64,000 nt of DNA from Saturnia japonica (taxonomy: Eukaryota; Arthropoda; Insecta; Lepidoptera; Saturniidae): contig CM065304.1 in NCBI GenBank assembly GCA_033032175.1, positions 4,836,001 to 4,900,000 of the forward strand. The letters run 5' to 3'. Positions 31,836 through 43,529 of the stretch are shown here, piece after piece; position 1 is the first letter of the stretch; the number at the start of each line of letters is the position of its first letter. Made by a program: the position numbers and the translations under genes. The notes under the pieces were generated by a model. That model did no database searches. It saw only the letters and a list, made by a program, of their open reading frames with translations, and was not told where the DNA came from.

Positions 31836-34017
31836 ATACGTTTTATAGTTAGATCTCAACGTAAAAAAAATATTAAAATAAGTTTGTTTTCAAATCTAAA
31901 ATGTATTTTGATAATATTATGTAGAAATGTAACGTATATTTAAAATAATATTGAAATGGTGAAAACACTTTAAAGGCTAGACAATATTCCCCACTTTAAG
32001 TTTCGCGTCCGACTTGAAGGTGTTTGTTTGATTTATTCCACATTTCGCTTTAAAGTCACATTATGCTAAGCTAGCTCTCGATTATAATATTCATGTCTCT
32101 ATAGGACCGCAAGGTTTTTGTTTCAATTTAGAACCGCAACAAACACTCTGTTTCAATGTCCTTGTCAGTTATGTGAAGATAACTTTATAGGTACTGTAAC
32201 TTTAATCTACATTAATAAATATGTACTTCTGATTGTACACGTATATTTTTTACTAAGTTTCATGATAGACATGCAATAAAAGGACAATGATTACGAATGT
32301 GATATTGAAAAAGATTGTCAGTCTTTCTGTATGGCTGGATTTAACTTAAAAACGGTTTGATTGCTTTTGATGATTTTTTTACATGGGAAAAATGTAATTC
32401 CGCAATTGATAAGTTACAAAGATAACAATCCAAACACAACGGTGACCACCGACATATTTAATAAAATTGTAACGAAGGCTTTTCTGTCTATATATATTTT
32501 TGAAAGGAAAATTTCTATAGGCAGGTTCTGTGACTTTTGTATGGGGTAAATGTCATGAATTCCTATCACCTCGCGTCACCGACACAGACATGTAACTACC
32601 AGTATGACATATAACCTACTGTTTCTTTATATAAGACGTGTTCAATTAGTTGTAACAATTTACATCAACCTTTTTTTGGCAGTTCCAAAGTTAATTCTCT
32701 TGCAAACGAGCAATGTAAGATGAAAATAAAGGACTTAAAATCGTTCTTGGATTACCAATAGATGTGAAAAACAAGATTAAAGTTCATAATTTCAACTTAT
32801 AAATTATTAAATTTTAACTATTCCTAACTTATATAATTAAAAAAAAGAAGTAATTCCTAAGTTTTAAGTTTCACTTTTATTACGGTGTTGATATTAAACG
32901 ATATAGACATACACACGCACAGACACTGTTACATGCATTCAGTGAAAAGCTGTTATTTTGAAATTACAAACAGACATTATTGATTTGTATATAGATAGCT
33001 TATGTGCTCATGGAAGTTTTGACAAATCGAAATTTTGGTGAACAAAAGTTTTTGTTTGATTCAAATACCATTCCTAATGTCCCAGTGGAGAACTATGAAA
33101 GATGAACGAGAAACGCCGAATTCTCTAAAAACTGTCTTCACTGCGTCTTCGACTTTTTTACACGACTGCTCAAAAAAGGAGTGTAATGTTTCTAAAGTTC
33201 ATTGTGTGTGAGTTTCTTTTTTTTTACAACAACTTTTAAATTCCTGAACAGATTTGAATGTATGGGGTATCGATAGAATTCTTACATAATTCCGGGTGAA
33301 AGATAAATTAAATTGTCATTGCAGTCGGGGGACCTCTTAAATTAAAAAGTGTTCTTCAGAACGGTCTCCCGACAGCGATGACAATTTTATTAATCACTTT
33401 CTGTACCCTTATTATGACCGCTCCCGATTATTGTAAAGATAAAAATGCTTATTGTGGGTTATCCTTAGAAGATAGATATATAATGCTCTTGTTGATTTTT
33501 GTAAGCCTTTTTATGTCTACAATTTTGTAATACATTGATCTGATATATCTCTTAAGAGTTACTCAGTGCAAGCCATTTAAGCGCCCAAAAGCGTCTTGTT
33601 TCCGAATTAATTCACAATTATTGGAACTGCTTATTTCGTACTATACTTTATGAAACCAAATATATCTTATAACGTGGCCAGATAACACAGCTATAATTAA
33701 AAAGAAAACATGTAAGTCGGGTAACTGGTTCTCGCGTAAAAAGAACATAAACAGACAGACAGACAGAGATACGTTTAGTTTTACAACATGTATAAAAAAA
33801 ATCTCGTAGGAACAGTAAAAAGTACTCAGTCCGAAGAAGACGCATTGAGAGATTAACGAGTGCGCTTTCTTTTGAAGTAGCTGCATACAAGCATATAGTC
33901 CATCTGATGTTAAATGGTTACTGAAACTTGTAACTATTTATAGCCAACCTCAAATAAAATCAAAGTACTAACAAGTGTTAGCCAATAATAGGCTTTTAAA
34001 AATACTTTGTAGATGTT
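31836..34017. other. AT-rich region with MITE-like fragments
   Basis: No gene. Reverse fragments of the MITE-like family lie at 32925-32990 ('aaagctgttattttgaaattacaaacagac') and 33415-33790 (3' half, then the 'acagacagacagacag' block). The segment 33150-33200 ('gacttttttacacgactgctcaa') has a short match at 38308-38345. Confidence 0.55.
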
Positions 34018-34345
34018 TTGTTGTTGTTCACCACGACGCGACGGTGGCAACATACCTGGGGTCCGCCTAATGGAAAGCGGTCACTGCAGATTATGGAAGC
34101 TTGCAACACCAGAAGCGTCCTATGCGCGTTGCTGCCATATTAGAAACCTGTTTACTCCCTTCTTGAAGTTCCCTATATGAGAGTTCAAACGACAAACCTC
34201 AACAAGAAACTGAACTATCCGCGACCATTTGGGTTCCTAGGTATGAGGATGAACTCCCTGCCGATGGTGTGTGATGGGATGGTGGAAAGTAGCCGCTTGC
34301 AACATACCGAACAACTTCGCATTATGGCAGTCTTACTTCTCAAGT
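34018..34345 (+). repeat. LINE-derived dispersed fragment
   Basis: A GC-richer stretch with 'caccacgacgcgacggtggcaacatacctggggtccgcctaatggaaagcggtcac' and 'gatggtgtgtgatgggatggtgg'. It looks like a conserved, non-coding LINE-type repeat. The open frame at 34177 is not a gene. Confidence 0.5.
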
Positions 34346-34403
34346 CGACATTTATTTTCAAATTAAGCATATCTTGTGTTTTGCTATACATCATTTTATT
34401 ATA

Positions 34404-34757
34404 ATTCGTGAACCAAAAACTTTGTACCCCTTTTTAAGCGTCTTGCGTGCACGGAAGACTGTGAGATTTGTCATGGTTAAAGTTTTATATGGAGAAGGAG
34501 TGCAGAAAGCCAAAATTTATCTATAATATTTGTTACTAATATATTAAATTAAATTAATTAATACTGCGAATCCTGAACGGACCAGAGCTATTGAACTTAG
34601 ACCCCCTAAATATCTACATTGTCACTCAACGAAAAGTGACAGCAAGTGATGTAGATAATACTCATTGCTTAGGTTCATGAATACACAAATGTCAAACAGA
34701 AAATAGTCTATGATCAAAAATTCGCTGGTCGAATTTCGATCATTGGCCGACCGATAG
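34404..34757 (+). repeat. Repeat family C, copy 2
   Basis: About 350 bp from 'actttgtacccctttttaagcgtcttgcgtgcacgg' to 'cgatcattggccgaccgatagta'. It ends exactly where the 945-bp direct repeat begins. Confidence 0.8.
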
Positions 34758-35700
34758 TAATATGTAGATACTTAACATCTGTATACACAACTGTTAACTA
34801 TGCTTAACACAAAAGAATCAGCCACATGCAAACCTGAGACCTCTCGGCTCCATTGTAATACCATTGCACCACGAGGTTCTAAGTTCAATTCTCAGGTCGA
34901 GGTCTATTGGGTTTTTCTATGAAATTTTCAGTAGCAGCTAGGAGTTTGGTTTTGTGCCCGCTTTATTGCAAAAAGTTCACCCCCTATTATATCGGACATA
35001 AAACATACCCGGCGAACTGTGTGTATACACCTCTGCCTAACACTTCGGGGATACCGTCGTGATGATATGATAATTTCATAGTTACGAATAGTGCTCTTAA
35101 CTCGCGTCGCGTAATTTAACATAGGGTTTTTTTAGGTAGATTTCTTTGGTCGCGAATAATTTTGTATTGATGATATCTTCTACGGTATTAATTTAAATGC
35201 AAAAGTATAAAGGACAATCATAATCTACATTAAATGCCCAAGTTAACTATTGAACTTATATGTATAAAGATTAATACTGAATTGGAGAAAATTGCTTAGC
35301 AAATAAAGTAATATTTTAAATTATTATGTTGAAGATAAAATTGGTTACTGTAAGTAAACCTTAGAAAATAAATATATGCCGACGTGGACTCTTTTCTAGG
35401 TTTTCTATATTATTTTGATGTATCTCATATAGTTTAGCCAGCGTAAGCCATGTAATCGCACGAAAATAATTTTTTGACGACTTGATTACAAATAATTGAA
35501 TTTTCTTTAATATACAAAAACTTTATTCGAATTTATTGTTTATATAAATAAACCTTCCGTATAATAATCTCTAAATGCTAGTGAAAAGTGCATTAAAATC
35601 CGTTGCGCAGTTTAAAAGATCTAAGCGTACAGACAGCGGGAAGCGACTTCATTTTATACTATGTGTATAGATAGATTGTTGCCAAATCACGTTCTCTATT
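34756..35700. repeat. 945-bp direct repeat, left copy
   Basis: It runs from TGTAGATACTTAACATCTG to CACGTTCTCTATTA and is over 99% identical to 39856-40800 by eye; the few differences include one T-run length change and single substitutions. It contains a tRNA-like SINE (34810-35070: 'gagacctctcggctcc', 'ccattgcaccacgagg', 'cacctctgcctaacacttcgggg'). It ends directly at an A-run and the LINE at 35701. It could be an LTR (begins TG, but does not end CA), a segmental duplication or an assembly duplication. Confidence 0.9.
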
Positions 35701-37830
35701 AAAAAAAAAAAAAAAAATTTCATCTGTTTATTACCAAAAATAGCACAAAAAAATATATTACACGTATCCTTAACTCTAATCTTAACTAAAAAGATTTTAT
35801 AGAAAAGGAGTTAAGCTACCTACTTAAATAACTAAATGGTTTTAATTAAACTTTAAAAAAATATCGCTTGAGTATATTTTTGATTTGGCTTCTATTTTTG
35901 TTTTCAAGCTTCTCGACTATAGCTTTAGGTAATCTATTTAACGTACTGGGCAGAATGCATCTCCGAACCCTCTCACCGTACACGTTGTTACATTTAGGTA
36001 TTTCAAATGTCGGAAGATATACCAGATTACGTAAGGTCACAGGTCTTACTATCCTATTTAAGTTCCACTTACAGTTACTGTATTGAGTTACAATTGCCAA
36101 ATCCAATTTATCGAAAATGCTCAGAACTTTACAATAATTAAATAAATAATGATAGTTATCTTTATATTTATACTTAATTTTTAACGGAACAATGGTTTTC
36201 AATAACCTTATTTGTAAATTATATATATCCTTCAAATAACTCATATATGTACGTCCATAGCTAGCTAGTCCATAATTGATCACTGAATCAGCCAATGACA
36301 TATACAAGAGCCTCAATGTGTTATATGGAACTTTATGTTTAAGTATGCACAATTTTGACAGCACAGCTCTAAGTTTACAACATACCTGGGCAACATGCGG
36401 ACCCCAATTAAATTTATGATCTATTTTAAGCCCAAGATATGTATACTCTTCCACTACGTCAAGGTACGAACATGTGCATGAGGTATTGTTTAAGTGCATG
36501 CAGTTGTGCTCATGAGCGACAATCTTAGGTAGGTAGTTAATTTTTTTATATGGTGAATGTATAAACATTAGCTTAGTTTTACTGTAGTTAATGGATAGAC
36601 CTAAATCGTGAGCCCACTTACTCAACATATCAAAATCCTCCTGAATCATACCTTGTAGCGTATTGAAATCACTGTGAGCAGCGATTATACATGTGTCATC
36701 AGCAAACTGATATACCGAACCATGTTGAAATATATTGCACATATCGTTTACATATAATAAGTATTCTGTCGGTCCCAGGACGGATCCTTGGGCCGTGCCT
36801 TGATATGTAGGTATCTGGCTACTATGTTCACCAGCTATGGTGACTGAATTAAATCTATTTGTATGATAACTTTTAAAGAGTTCCAACATCGGTCCCTGTA
36901 TACCATTCTGCTCCATTTTTTTATACAGTGTCTTAAGGTTCAATGTGTCAAATGCTTTGCTGAAATCAACCATAACAGCAAGAATATATTTTCTGTTATC
37001 TAAATGGTCAATTATTTCATCTGTAAATAAGGACAATAACTGTGACGTACTTTTATTTTTTTGAAAACCGAATTGTCTGTTATTCACTATGTTATTACTT
37101 GACAGAAAATTATTTATTAAACTACCAAAATACTTTTCTAAAATTTTATCAATGCATGACAAAATTGTAATAGGTCTAAAGTTATTTGTATCATTATAAC
37201 TACCCCTTTTATAAACTGGTCTAATTAGTCCTATCTTAATCCTATCTGGATATATTGATCTAGTGATACATAAATTTATTAAATGTGTGAGTACTGGGGT
37301 CATTTTTTCTGAGATATATTTTATATCTTTCGCCCTAATTTTATCATATCCTGGACTATTTTTGTCATCTATATTTTTTATAATTTTATGTAATACTTCT
37401 TCATTAGCTTTTTTAAGTCTTAGAGACAAGCTTGGTGAGTTAATGTATGTAAGTTCATTCAGTAACGGTTCACTACATGTGTTCATTACATTTTTAACAT
37501 TTTTATCGAAATCACTAACAAAAATATTCGAAAGTATTTTAGCTGGTAATTTAAAAGATTTAAGTAGTACTTCATCAATAGTTTTAACAATTCTTCCAGT
37601 CAGTCTATTTATAATTTCCCACATTTTTTTCGGGTTCTTAAAACTATCACAAATTTCCTTTTTGATTGAATTATTTCTAGTTTTACAGATCATCCTATTT
37701 GTCCTATTTCTATATTTTTTGTAAATTAACTCATTTTGTTTATTGCTTGTATCATTTAAGAAAATTTTTAATAGATTTTGCTTTATACTACACATTTCAA
37801 TTATTTCTCAATTTAAAATTAAATTTCTGT
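35701..37830 (-). mobile_element. 5'-truncated non-LTR retrotransposon
   Basis: Minus-oriented LINE. Its 3' end on the coding strand has AATAAACAGATG followed by AAATTTTTT, a T-rich tail and not poly-A (35701-35720 as A-run on the + strand). The coding frame is closed by a stop just upstream of 37795, and no endonuclease is present, so it was truncated on insertion. The 5' boundary near 37830 is approximate. Confidence 0.8.
35846..37795 (-). CDS. LINE reverse transcriptase, intact 649-codon frame
   Basis: The frame begins in the linker that follows the endonuclease (NELIYKKYRNRTNRMICK, PKKMWEIINRLTGR). It continues into the RT: FRPITILSCIDKILEK (~207-222), RQFGFQKNKST (~240), the catalytic MVDFSKAFDT with Asp ~277, GTAQGSVLGP (~333-342) and the FADD box at ~364-367. 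The thumb and C-terminus follow (YLGLKIDHKFNW; INYGLASYGRTY), ending in a basic tail. No RNase H. The style of the thumb region suggests the CR1/Daphne-like group, but this is a guess. Every RT catalytic residue is kept and there is no stop, so the insertion is probably young. It could supply no complete machinery without the endonuclease. Confidence 0.88.
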   Translation of the reverse strand: MCSIKQNLLKIFLNDTSNKQNELIYKKYRNRTNRMICKTRNNSIKKEICDSFKNPKKMWEIINRLTGRIVKTIDEVLLKSFKLPAKILSNIFVSDFDKNVKNVMNTCSEPLLNELTYINSPSLSLRLKKANEEVLHKIIKNIDDKNSPGYDKIRAKDIKYISEKMTPVLTHLINLCITRSIYPDRIKIGLIRPVYKRGSYNDTNNFRPITILSCIDKILEKYFGSLINNFLSSNNIVNNRQFGFQKNKSTSQLLSLFTDEIIDHLDNRKYILAVMVDFSKAFDTLNLKTLYKKMEQNGIQGPMLELFKSYHTNRFNSVTIAGEHSSQIPTYQGTAQGSVLGPTEYLLYVNDMCNIFQHGSVYQFADDTCIIAAHSDFNTLQGMIQEDFDMLSKWAHDLGLSINYSKTKLMFIHSPYKKINYLPKIVAHEHNCMHLNNTSCTCSYLDVVEEYTYLGLKIDHKFNWGPHVAQVCCKLRAVLSKLCILKHKVPYNTLRLLYMSLADSVINYGLASYGRTYMSYLKDIYNLQIRLLKTIVPLKIKYKYKDNYHYLFNYCKVLSIFDKLDLAIVTQYSNCKWNLNRIVRPVTLRNLVYLPTFEIPKCNNVYGERVRRCILPSTLNRLPKAIVEKLENKNRSQIKNILKRYFFKV

Positions 37831-39855
37831 TTTTTGAATAAATTAAAGTTTAATTTGATAGGTACATTTTTTTAAATAGACTGAAAATGGATAACAATAA
37901 AATCCGTTCTTGGATTCCAATAGGGACAAACAAATTAGGGCTTCCAATTAATCAGAATCTATTAATTTTTAACTTTATCCTAATTTAAATTAAAAAAATT
38001 ACTCCCATTTACACGATTTGAGCTGATAAGCGATAAACCGATTTAAAATGAAACGCAATGAGTCACGAACGACAGTCTGTATTGAACGCCCAAATGTACG
38101 CTCACTTCGAATCACAAATGAATAAATTGATCAATACACGATTTCGATATACCGTTGGAATTTGACTCAAATTCTGGTAAACTTGTTGAAATACAACATT
38201 CAAATTTGTCATTAAACCATTAAGGTACGATCTGGAAGTATTATTTGTACAACTTATAACGATGAAAGCGTCCCCAATAGTATACACTGCTCATTGGTGG
38301 GACTTTTTTACACGACTGTTCAATTCATAAAGGAAAATGTTTCTAATTCAATTAGGTGGTCTATAAATTTAGCACAATTCATTCTATAACCATAAGAAGT
38401 TGTTATCTCACCATATAGGCACTCAAAATTCACCGGTTCACCAAGGATTATTTGCGAATGATTCAGTCTTGAGTACCTACAATAATAAAAAGTCTTTTCT
38501 ATTGAACCGGTAATTCTGTGTACATAACGTAACTCTAGTTCAAATAAACTCGACACCTTCGTTATTAATATGACCCTCAGTTATAATCAGTAAATATAAG
38601 TAATTTGGTTCCTTTAACAATATAATCCAACTGTGAATGATTTTTAACTTTTTCGAATGTTTGACATGTAGTAGGAGAAATTGATTATGCTCGTTGAGTA
38701 TTACAGACAAGAATTCATTCCATTGATAATGAGTTTCTCAGTTACACTTTGATTAAATAAATCCATAGGAATTTATCTTTAACTAAACATTAATTGGACA
38801 GTTTAACTTATATTTATATATTATATATATTAAAATAAAGTGCTCAATTGGATAACTTTCTGTAAATTACCAATCGAGCGATGTCTTTCTCAGAGTAGAC
38901 ATAGTGTATCATTATTAAAAAAATCTTGACCGAACCAGTTATTTGCCAGTTCCTACACCAGACAGATTAACAGAGTGCTTTTTCTTGAGACTTGTCTTAG
39001 TTTTCCATAATAGGTAAGATATAGTACGTCTGAGTGATTAACGTAGGTAAACCTTGTTATCACCTTATCCACCCAGGTCCTAAAATGTAATCTTTACTAA
39101 AAGCGCGGCCTGTAACAGTATTCACGCCTACCTTCACGTAAAGATATAGTGATTGGCGCCTCAACCGTTGGCACGATCCGCTTGAGGCTGAACCGGGACG
39201 AGTTGGTTTTTTTTAAAACTTTTATGATCCAGAAGGTTTGTTCAGCAGCTTGGCCAATTGATGTCGCAATTTTTTCACTATCCTCAAGTTCCTATTCAAC
39301 GACTCCACATATTTCTACAACATTCTAGGTCAGACTTTCTCAATTTTACTGAGTTTTTGCTATAAGAACTCCTTCATTGCGTTAAATTCCGCATGTATTG
39401 GAAATAGCCTTACATTGAATTCCATAATTTTAACACGCATTTCATGGTTCTTAACTTTCTCCTCGTAATCGTCTATTTTATTAGAGTTAAAACTTCAGAG
39501 TATTTCTGTAATTCATTTTATAATATTCCAAAATTTGACCAATTTTCGAACGTTCTTGACGTATTTCTAGTAATGTATTTTCTTTTTGATTGTTTGTTAT
39601 TGCCAGCATCAGAAAGTTCTAATCGTCATGATCAGGAATATTACCATATGCATTCTTTACTACTTATTATTGGAATACATGAACGACACTCAGTCAACTG
39701 ATTCCATGATTGACAATCTACTTAGCTGATCTAACGTTAACGACGCACAAGGTACCATGATACCATTTAATACATCTTAGGTTCTGCACTCCAAGTCTTC
39801 TTTTATTGACTGCTTGACTAAACTTGCACATTTAGACATTTTAATTTACAAAGGA
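37831..39855. other. Non-coding DNA between LINE and right direct repeat
   Basis: AT-rich with only short broken frames. On the minus strand the part next to the right repeat opens with MSKCASLVKQSIKEDLECR (about 39785-39842) and has later coiled-coil-like text (ESLNRNLRIVKKLRHQLAKL near 39240-39300), all interrupted by stops. If the repeats are LTRs this would be a decayed internal region. I recognise no gag, pol or env domain. Confidence 0.4.
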
Positions 39856-40800
39856 TGTATATGTAGATACTTAACATCTGTATACACAACTGTTAACTAT
39901 GCTTAACACAAAAGAATCAGCCACATGCAAACCTGAGACCTCTCGGCTCCATTGTAATACCATTGCACCACGAGGTTCTAAGTTCAATTCTCAGGTCGAG
40001 GTCTATTGGGTTTTTCTATGAAATTTTCAGTAGCAGCTAGGAGTTTGGTTTTGTGCCCGCTTTATTGCAAAAAGTTCACCCCCTATTATATCGGACATAA
40101 AACATACCCGGCGAACTGTGTGTATACACCTCTGCCTAACACTTCGGGGATACCGTCGTGATGATATGATAATTTCATAGTTACGAATAGTGCTCTTAAC
40201 TCGCGTCGCGTAATTTAACATAGGGTTTTTTAGGTAGATTTCTTTGGTCGCGAATAATTTTGTATTGATGATATCTTCTACGGTATTAATTTAAATGCAA
40301 AAGTATAAAGGACAATCATAATCTACATTAAATGCCCAAGTTAACTATTGAACTTATATGTATAAAGATTAATACTGAATTGGAGAAAATTGCTTAGCAA
40401 ATAAAGTAATATTTTAAATTATTATGTTGAAGATAAAATTGGTTACTGTAAGTAAACCTTAGAAAATAAATATATGCCGACGTGGACTCTTTTCTAGGTT
40501 TTCTATATTATTTTGATGTATCTCATATAGTTTAGCCAGCGTAAGCCATGTAATCGCACGAAAATAATTTTTTGACGACTTGATTACAAATAATTGAATT
40601 TTCTTTAATATACAAAAACTTTATTCGAATGTATTGTTTATATAAATAAACCTTCCGTATAATAATCTCTAAATGCTAGTGAAAAGTGCATTAAAATCCG
40701 TTGCGCAGTTTAAAAGATCTAAGCGTACAGACAGCGGGAAGCGACTTCATTTTATACTATGTGTAGAGATAGATTGTTGCCAAATCACGTTCTCTATTAG
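39856..40800. repeat. 945-bp direct repeat, right copy
   Basis: Offset 5,099 bp from the left copy. It is preceded by 'aatttacaaaggatgta' and followed by 'gtgttacgacttgag', different from the flanks of the left copy, so the repeated block has sharp edges on both sides. Confidence 0.9.
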
Positions 40801-40859
40801 TGTTACGACTTGAGTAAAAATAGAAAATAATCACTAACTATTCTAGAAATATCTATACA

Positions 40860-41195
40860 ATTAATATAATTGAAGTCTCGGTTAGTAATGTCAAAATAAT
40901 AACTTTTTACTAAATGCATGTGAAAGTAAATACGATCAATAAGTGTAACAAAAATAAACCATTTTTAAAATTTTTCTCTGTTTATTGTTTATTCTGAGTA
41001 ATCTCCAAAAGTGTTGGAGCGATTTTGACGGGACTTTCACTGGCAGATAGCTAATATTATGAGAAGTAACTTAAGCTACTTTTATTGTAGAAATATAATT
41101 TGGATTTCGCGCAACAAACAAAAGCTGATCATGTTGAATCAATTCAGGTACTTAAATAACTTACGATAAGTAAACAATGAGATATTTCAAATCTA
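40860..41195 (+). repeat. ACTAGCTGTGCC MITE-like family, partial copy
   Basis: A diverged left and central part ('attgaagtctcggttagtaatgtcaaaataa', 'gagtaatctccaaaagtgttggagcgattttgacgggactttcactggcagatagct'). It lacks the right end. Confidence 0.7.
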
Positions 41196-41314
41196 GTCCT
41201 CTAGTACTTTCCCTACCATATATAATATAACACTTCTAAAGCCAATCAATCTTTCGAAAGATTTGAGCTTACAAAAATTTAATGGATTAGACAACATTTT
41301 AAAGACAATATTTA

Positions 41315-42215
41315 TCGTATCGTAAATTATCATCTCACACACTGATAGTGTGTGGGGAAACCGCTTCAGGGCGTGGCCCTCTTGTGGTGACTTTCTATTC
41401 CACCCGTAGCAACGGGTGCTCTCTTTTAGTTGAGGTCGCCTCGCGACGTCGTCTGCGCGGCACCGTGGCAATACATACTGGATACAGGTTTTCTTATTTG
41501 TCGCTCGCCACTTACGAGTTGTAAGGACGAGGTGTGGGTGCAGTGTTTTATTCAGGTTCTCCATCCCCTCCTCCTCAACGCCCACACATCGCTTACAGCC
41601 CGGCTCTCTGTAAACGAGACTCTCCGGGTATGCGAGTTTTCCAGTAGCCGCTTTCCACACGGTCTCCCTGTATTCTACAGGGAGGTCGATACCTCTCAGC
41701 TCGGCCTCCTGTATTGCGTAAAACGCTGCCATCCAACAGCGCATAGCGATCACAGACTATTAGATGTACAAGTATAGCGATCGTCGCCGATGGACGTAAT
41801 GCGTCACAGGGGCAGATCGCCGCTACAGGAGGCTGAGGCGCCCGAGCTGGGGGGGGGGGGACTTGTCCCGTCACCCTTCTCCGCTGGTGGTTGAGCAGCG
41901 GGTTGCGAGGCGGGGGGTTGTGGCTTGCGGCCTGTAGACTTCTAGCTAGTTGCGGGTTTTCTTCGTTGGATTGTAGGTCCTTCGGATACCTTAGGCATAT
42001 TGGGGGTCGTGGTTTTCTTCTGTTTTTGGCCCTGAGAAGGGCCTTTTAAAAACTTACTGCACGAGACAGGCGCCATGCAGTAAGTGGCAGTCTACTGGGC
42101 GGACCGAAGTGTGAGCTCTTAGGGCAGTCACATGCGTTACGTCGCGCGGAAACTAAGTTTACGTGGACCGTAAGCGCGTCTGGAGCTCCGTACACTAGCA
42201 CGGACCGGGTGCTCC
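41315..42215 (-). mobile_element. Internally deleted Jockey-family LINE, 901 bp
   Basis: It is flanked by a perfect 13-bp target duplication AAGACAATATTTA (41302-41314 and 42216-42228). The right end (5' on the coding strand, 'ctccgtacacta...cggaccgggtgctcc') and the left end ('gtgtggggaaaccgcttcagggcgtggccc') match the ends of the full Jockey at 48727-53813. In between only a gag-like N-terminus (MAPVSCSKFLKGPSQGQ..., minus strand from ~42075) and the last codons of ORF2 plus 3' UTR remain. Endonuclease and RT are absent. A 12-G run at 41849-41860 lies in the gag-like part. Because it has its own target duplication, it probably moved as a short element using the enzymes of a full-length relative. 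Confidence 0.85.
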
Positions 42216-42360
42216 AAGACAATATTTACATTATACTCGCAAACGGCTACTGCGACGATTTAACAAATAAAAGCGCGATTTATCTCACCACTGGCGCCAT
42301 CTCTGTAAGTAAAGATAAAATTTAATTATTATAGTATGAAATTTTTTATAGTAGCGTGTT

Positions 42361-42715
42361 AAATTGACGGTGCGGTCCCTGATGGTAAGCACAGTACAAT
42401 CCAAACACAACGGCGATCACCGAGAAATCGAAATCTATCGACGGTCACCCGCTGTCATTCCGGCGGCGGCCTGCATAAATTATTATCACTTCACGTTACG
42501 CTTGAAGGTTCCGATGTCGTAAAAAGGTGGGAACACATTGCCCGGGATATGGTTCCATAGTTTCATGGTACGAGAAAGATAAGTCATAGAGAACTTTTTA
42601 GTTCGTGACGGGATGGAGGTTACCGTATTACTGTGACTCCGAAGCTCAGGGCTTATTGTTCTGTTGTGGAAAAGAGAAAGGGAATTAGATCGAACAAGTT
42701 TTCAGTCGGTGGCTA
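42361..42715. repeat. LINE-derived dispersed fragment
   Basis: 'ggtgcggtccctgatggtaagcacagtac', 'gaaggttccgatgtcgtaaaaaggtgggaacacattgcccgggatatggttccatag'. It resembles a widespread conserved LINE-type repeat, with no open frame. It shares 'caatccaaacacaacgg' with 32429-32445. Confidence 0.5.
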
Positions 42716-42768
42716 TAATTTTATCTAAATACCTACAATTTATTTTATTTGTTTATGTATAGACTAGC

Positions 42769-43335
42769 TGTGCCCCGCGGATTCACCCGCATATAATTTA
42801 GAAGAAATCACTGATTGATGATTTATCTATAAAATTAATAAAATTGAAGTGTCTGTTTGTAATGTTAAAATAACAGTTGTTTACTAAATGCATATGTATA
42901 TACGAAACCTATAAATAAAGTTCATTTTAATTTTTTTTGTCTGTCTGTCAGTTTGTTTTTTCTGGGTAATCTCCGAAGTGGTTGGACTGATTTTGACGGG
43001 ACCTTCACTGATAGATAGCTGATGATATAGGGAGTAACTTAGGCTAGTTTTATTTTAGAAAAAGGATTAAAGTTTCGCACAAATAAATAAAAACTGATCA
43101 TGGTGAATCAATTCGGGAGCCTAAATGACTTATGCTGAGTAAACCATAAGAGATATAGCAAATGAATGCACTACATAATTATAGGTATTAAAAAATCTAC
43201 AAAAAAGTCCCGGAGAATATATATCTATTTTCCAAGGAACACCCACAATAAGCATTTTTGGTTTCAAAATAGCCAGGAGCGAGGGAGCAAAATTCGCGCG
43301 GGCATTCTGTAGTCCACGTGAGCGAAGCATTACAT
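42769..43335 (+). repeat. ACTAGCTGTGCC MITE-like element, most complete copy
   Basis: It starts ACTAGCTGTGCCCCGCGGATTC and ends 'tctgtagtccacgtgagcgaagc'. The full right end seen elsewhere (10625-10645, gccgcgggcacagctagt) is the inverted complement of the start, giving terminal inverted repeats of ~18 bp. About 565 bp long, no coding frame, at least nine full or partial copies in this window. Confidence 0.8.
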
Positions 43336-43529
43336 TATTAGTATTACATTTTAACACAATATTCATCATATATTTATATTTTACACCTTATTTAGTATTA
43401 TATATTATATATAATACAACATTGCCTATAGGCAACGTATGAAAAAAATATAATTATTACATAATTTGTTTAGACATTCTTTAGAATTCCAAATGCTATT
43501 TAGTTAAACTATGAAATACATTTCCGATT

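Noticed and set aside
39444..39701. 85-codon frame on the + strand
   Set aside because: Hydrophobic, AT-rich chance frame with no start context or relatives recognised.
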